Shown one piece after another: positions 62,945 to 64,000 of a DNA stretch of 64,000 nucleotides. Source of the stretch: Nostoc sp. UHCC 0870 (GTDB lineage Bacteria > Cyanobacteriota > Cyanobacteriia > Cyanobacteriales > Nostocaceae). The notes below the pieces were generated by a model. The model did not search any database. It saw only the letters and a program-made list of their open reading frames with translations, and was not told where the DNA came from. Made by a program: the position numbers and the translations under genes. Location: contig NZ_CP091913.1 of assembly GCF_022063185.1 (NCBI RefSeq), forward strand, positions 1,171,001 through 1,235,000, in the 5' to 3' direction. How positions within the stretch are numbered: position 1 is the first letter of the stretch; each line of letters starts with the position of its first letter.

Positions 62945-64000
62945 GTGACTCATATCTTAGCCCCATTACAATCCTTAAAAACAGGTCGCTGGTTCAAGCT
63001 CATCTGCGGAGCTAGTTTCCAACACCTACCTACAGTCAGGAGTTTAACATTAGCCTACACTTTGGCAGGTGCTGACTGTATAGATGTTGCTGCCGATCCA
63101 GCAGTAATTATAGCAGTTCAAGAAGCTTTAGACGTAGCCAAGACCCTAGTTGGTGATGCCCAAGCGCGAGGCTTTGACTATCAAGGTAATTCACCGCTTT
63201 TAATGGTCAGTTTAAACGATGGAGAAGACCCTCACTTCCGCAAAGCCGAATTTGATCACGCGAAATGTCCCGAAGACTGCCTGAGACCATGTGAAAAAAT
63301 TTGTCCAGCACAGGCAATTATATTTAACCGTAAACAAGATGATTTTTCAGGAGTTGAATCCCAGAAGTGCTACGGCTGCGGTCGTTGTTTGCCAATTTGC
63401 CCATATGATATAATTTATACAGAATCTTATATATCAACACCAACAGCGATCGCACCACTAGTAATATCCACGGGGGTAGATGCAGTAGAAATCCACACAA
63501 AGGTAGGGCGTTTAGCCGAATTCAAGCAACTATGGCAAGTAATTTCACCTTGGGCAGAACAATTAAAGATATTAGCCATCAGTTGTCCAGATAGAGAAGG
63601 AATAGTCAAATATCTTCAGTCTATCTACGACCTCATTTCTCCCCAATGTCAAGAAATAATTTGGCAAACCGATGGTCGTCCTATGAGTGGTGATATTGGA
63701 GACGGTACTACATTGGCAACTGTAAAATTAGGTCAAAAAGTTTTAGCAGCTAATTTACCAGGATATGTACAGTTAGCAGGTGGCACTAATAGATATACAG
63801 TTGCTAAGTTAAAAGCAATGGGATTATTAAACAGTGCTGATCACGAAAGCAAAAATCAGCACTACATTGCTGGAGTAGCTTATGGTAGCTACGCTCGTGT
63901 GTTAATTTCACCCATTATCGAACAGTTGGAAACCAAGGAGGTGAATCAAAATCATATCAAGGCAACTATCCGCCTAGAAGAAGAACCAGAGTTACTTTGG
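62945..64000 (+). CDS. ldpA: LdpA-like circadian input iron-sulfur protein, C-terminus cut by window edge
   Basis: The frame starts at a GTG (VTHILAPLQSLKTGRWFKLI) and is open for 352 codons to the window end. After an N-terminal region (CGASFQHLPTVRSLTLAYTL, AGADCIDVAADP) it has two cysteine clusters: KCPEDCLRPCEKICPAQ and KCYGCGRCLPICPYDII, the second a classical 4Fe-4S ferredoxin motif. Later QTDGRPMSGDIGDG and VQLAGGTNRYT match the LdpA C-terminal region. LdpA links redox or light state to the KaiABC clock in Synechococcus. An ATG cannot be used, because the one overlapping the GTG meets an immediate stop. Confidence 0.88.
   Translation, partial: MTHILAPLQSLKTGRWFKLICGASFQHLPTVRSLTLAYTLAGADCIDVAADPAVIIAVQEALDVAKTLVGDAQARGFDYQGNSPLLMVSLNDGEDPHFRKAEFDHAKCPEDCLRPCEKICPAQAIIFNRKQDDFSGVESQKCYGCGRCLPICPYDIIYTESYISTPTAIAPLVISTGVDAVEIHTKVGRLAEFKQLWQVISPWAEQLKILAISCPDREGIVKYLQSIYDLISPQCQEIIWQTDGRPMSGDIGDGTTLATVKLGQKVLAANLPGYVQLAGGTNRYTVAKLKAMGLLNSADHESKNQHYIAGVAYGSYARVLISPIIEQLETKEVNQNHIKATIRLEEEPELLW

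Overview
This 64 kb window comes from a filamentous, heterocyst-forming type cyanobacterium (Nostoc/Anabaena/Trichormus group, Nostocales). The signs are many HIP1 octamers (GCGATCGC), heptanucleotide tandem repeats between genes, small inverted-repeat elements, a chemotaxis operon laid out like the Nostoc hmp locus, a PEP-CTERM protein and an LdpA homologue. No rRNA or tRNA gene was recognised.

Region by region. 1-7.8 kb: the tail of a small conserved gene, then a five-gene minus-strand chemotaxis-like operon (PatA-like regulator, CheY, CheW, MCP, CheA hybrid). 8.3-12.5 kb: a DUF559 endonuclease gene expanded by repeats, and an AAA ATPase/TPR gene pair. 12.9-19.2 kb: housekeeping genes (ilvH, BON protein, alpha/beta hydrolase, infC, a HEAT-fused nucleotide-transporter-like protein). 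19.9-29.6 kb: an apparent eight-gene plus-strand operon that looks like an uncharacterised conflict or programmed-response system. 29.7-41 kb: Na+/H+ antiporter, SnoaL-like protein, purple-acid-phosphatase-like PEP-CTERM protein, CAP lipoprotein, Uma2 protein, a PIN toxin-antitoxin pair, TspO, a site-2 protease with CBS domains and a PsiE-like protein, separated by repeat-rich spacers. 41.5-55.1 kb: a complex CRISPR locus. 55.4-64 kb: ruvC, yvcK-like, tsaE, a patatin, pyrC, lepB and a partial ldpA.

The most striking region is 19.9-29.6 kb. It encodes an S8 protease, a stand-alone I9-propeptide-like protein, a Trypco2-like protein, a CHAT(caspase-like)-SIR2 fusion, a large nSTAND-TM-WD40 protein with one intact and one degenerate NTPase module, a GrrA-like RiPP precursor, its radical SAM/SPASM maturase, and an alpha/beta hydrolase. 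Gaps are short or absent from the third gene on. It combines protease-gated caspase-like death machinery, a STAND sensor and a cyclophane-type RiPP. I know of no described system with exactly this set. A remnant of a second antiporter gene lies just downstream, which suggests the operon was inserted.

The CRISPR locus is also unusual. Two arrays with different repeats but an identical 15-nt 3' end face each other, with a kinase-WYL fusion gene between them. Their outer leaders share a 19-bp motif. cas2, cas1 and csx18 lie outside array 1. A type III-B Cmr operon (HD-less Cas10, Cmr3, Cmr4, Cmr5, a long Cmr6/Cmr1-like RAMP, and a CARF-HEPN protein) lies outside array 2. No cas6 is present. All functional calls come from reading motifs by eye; no database search was run.
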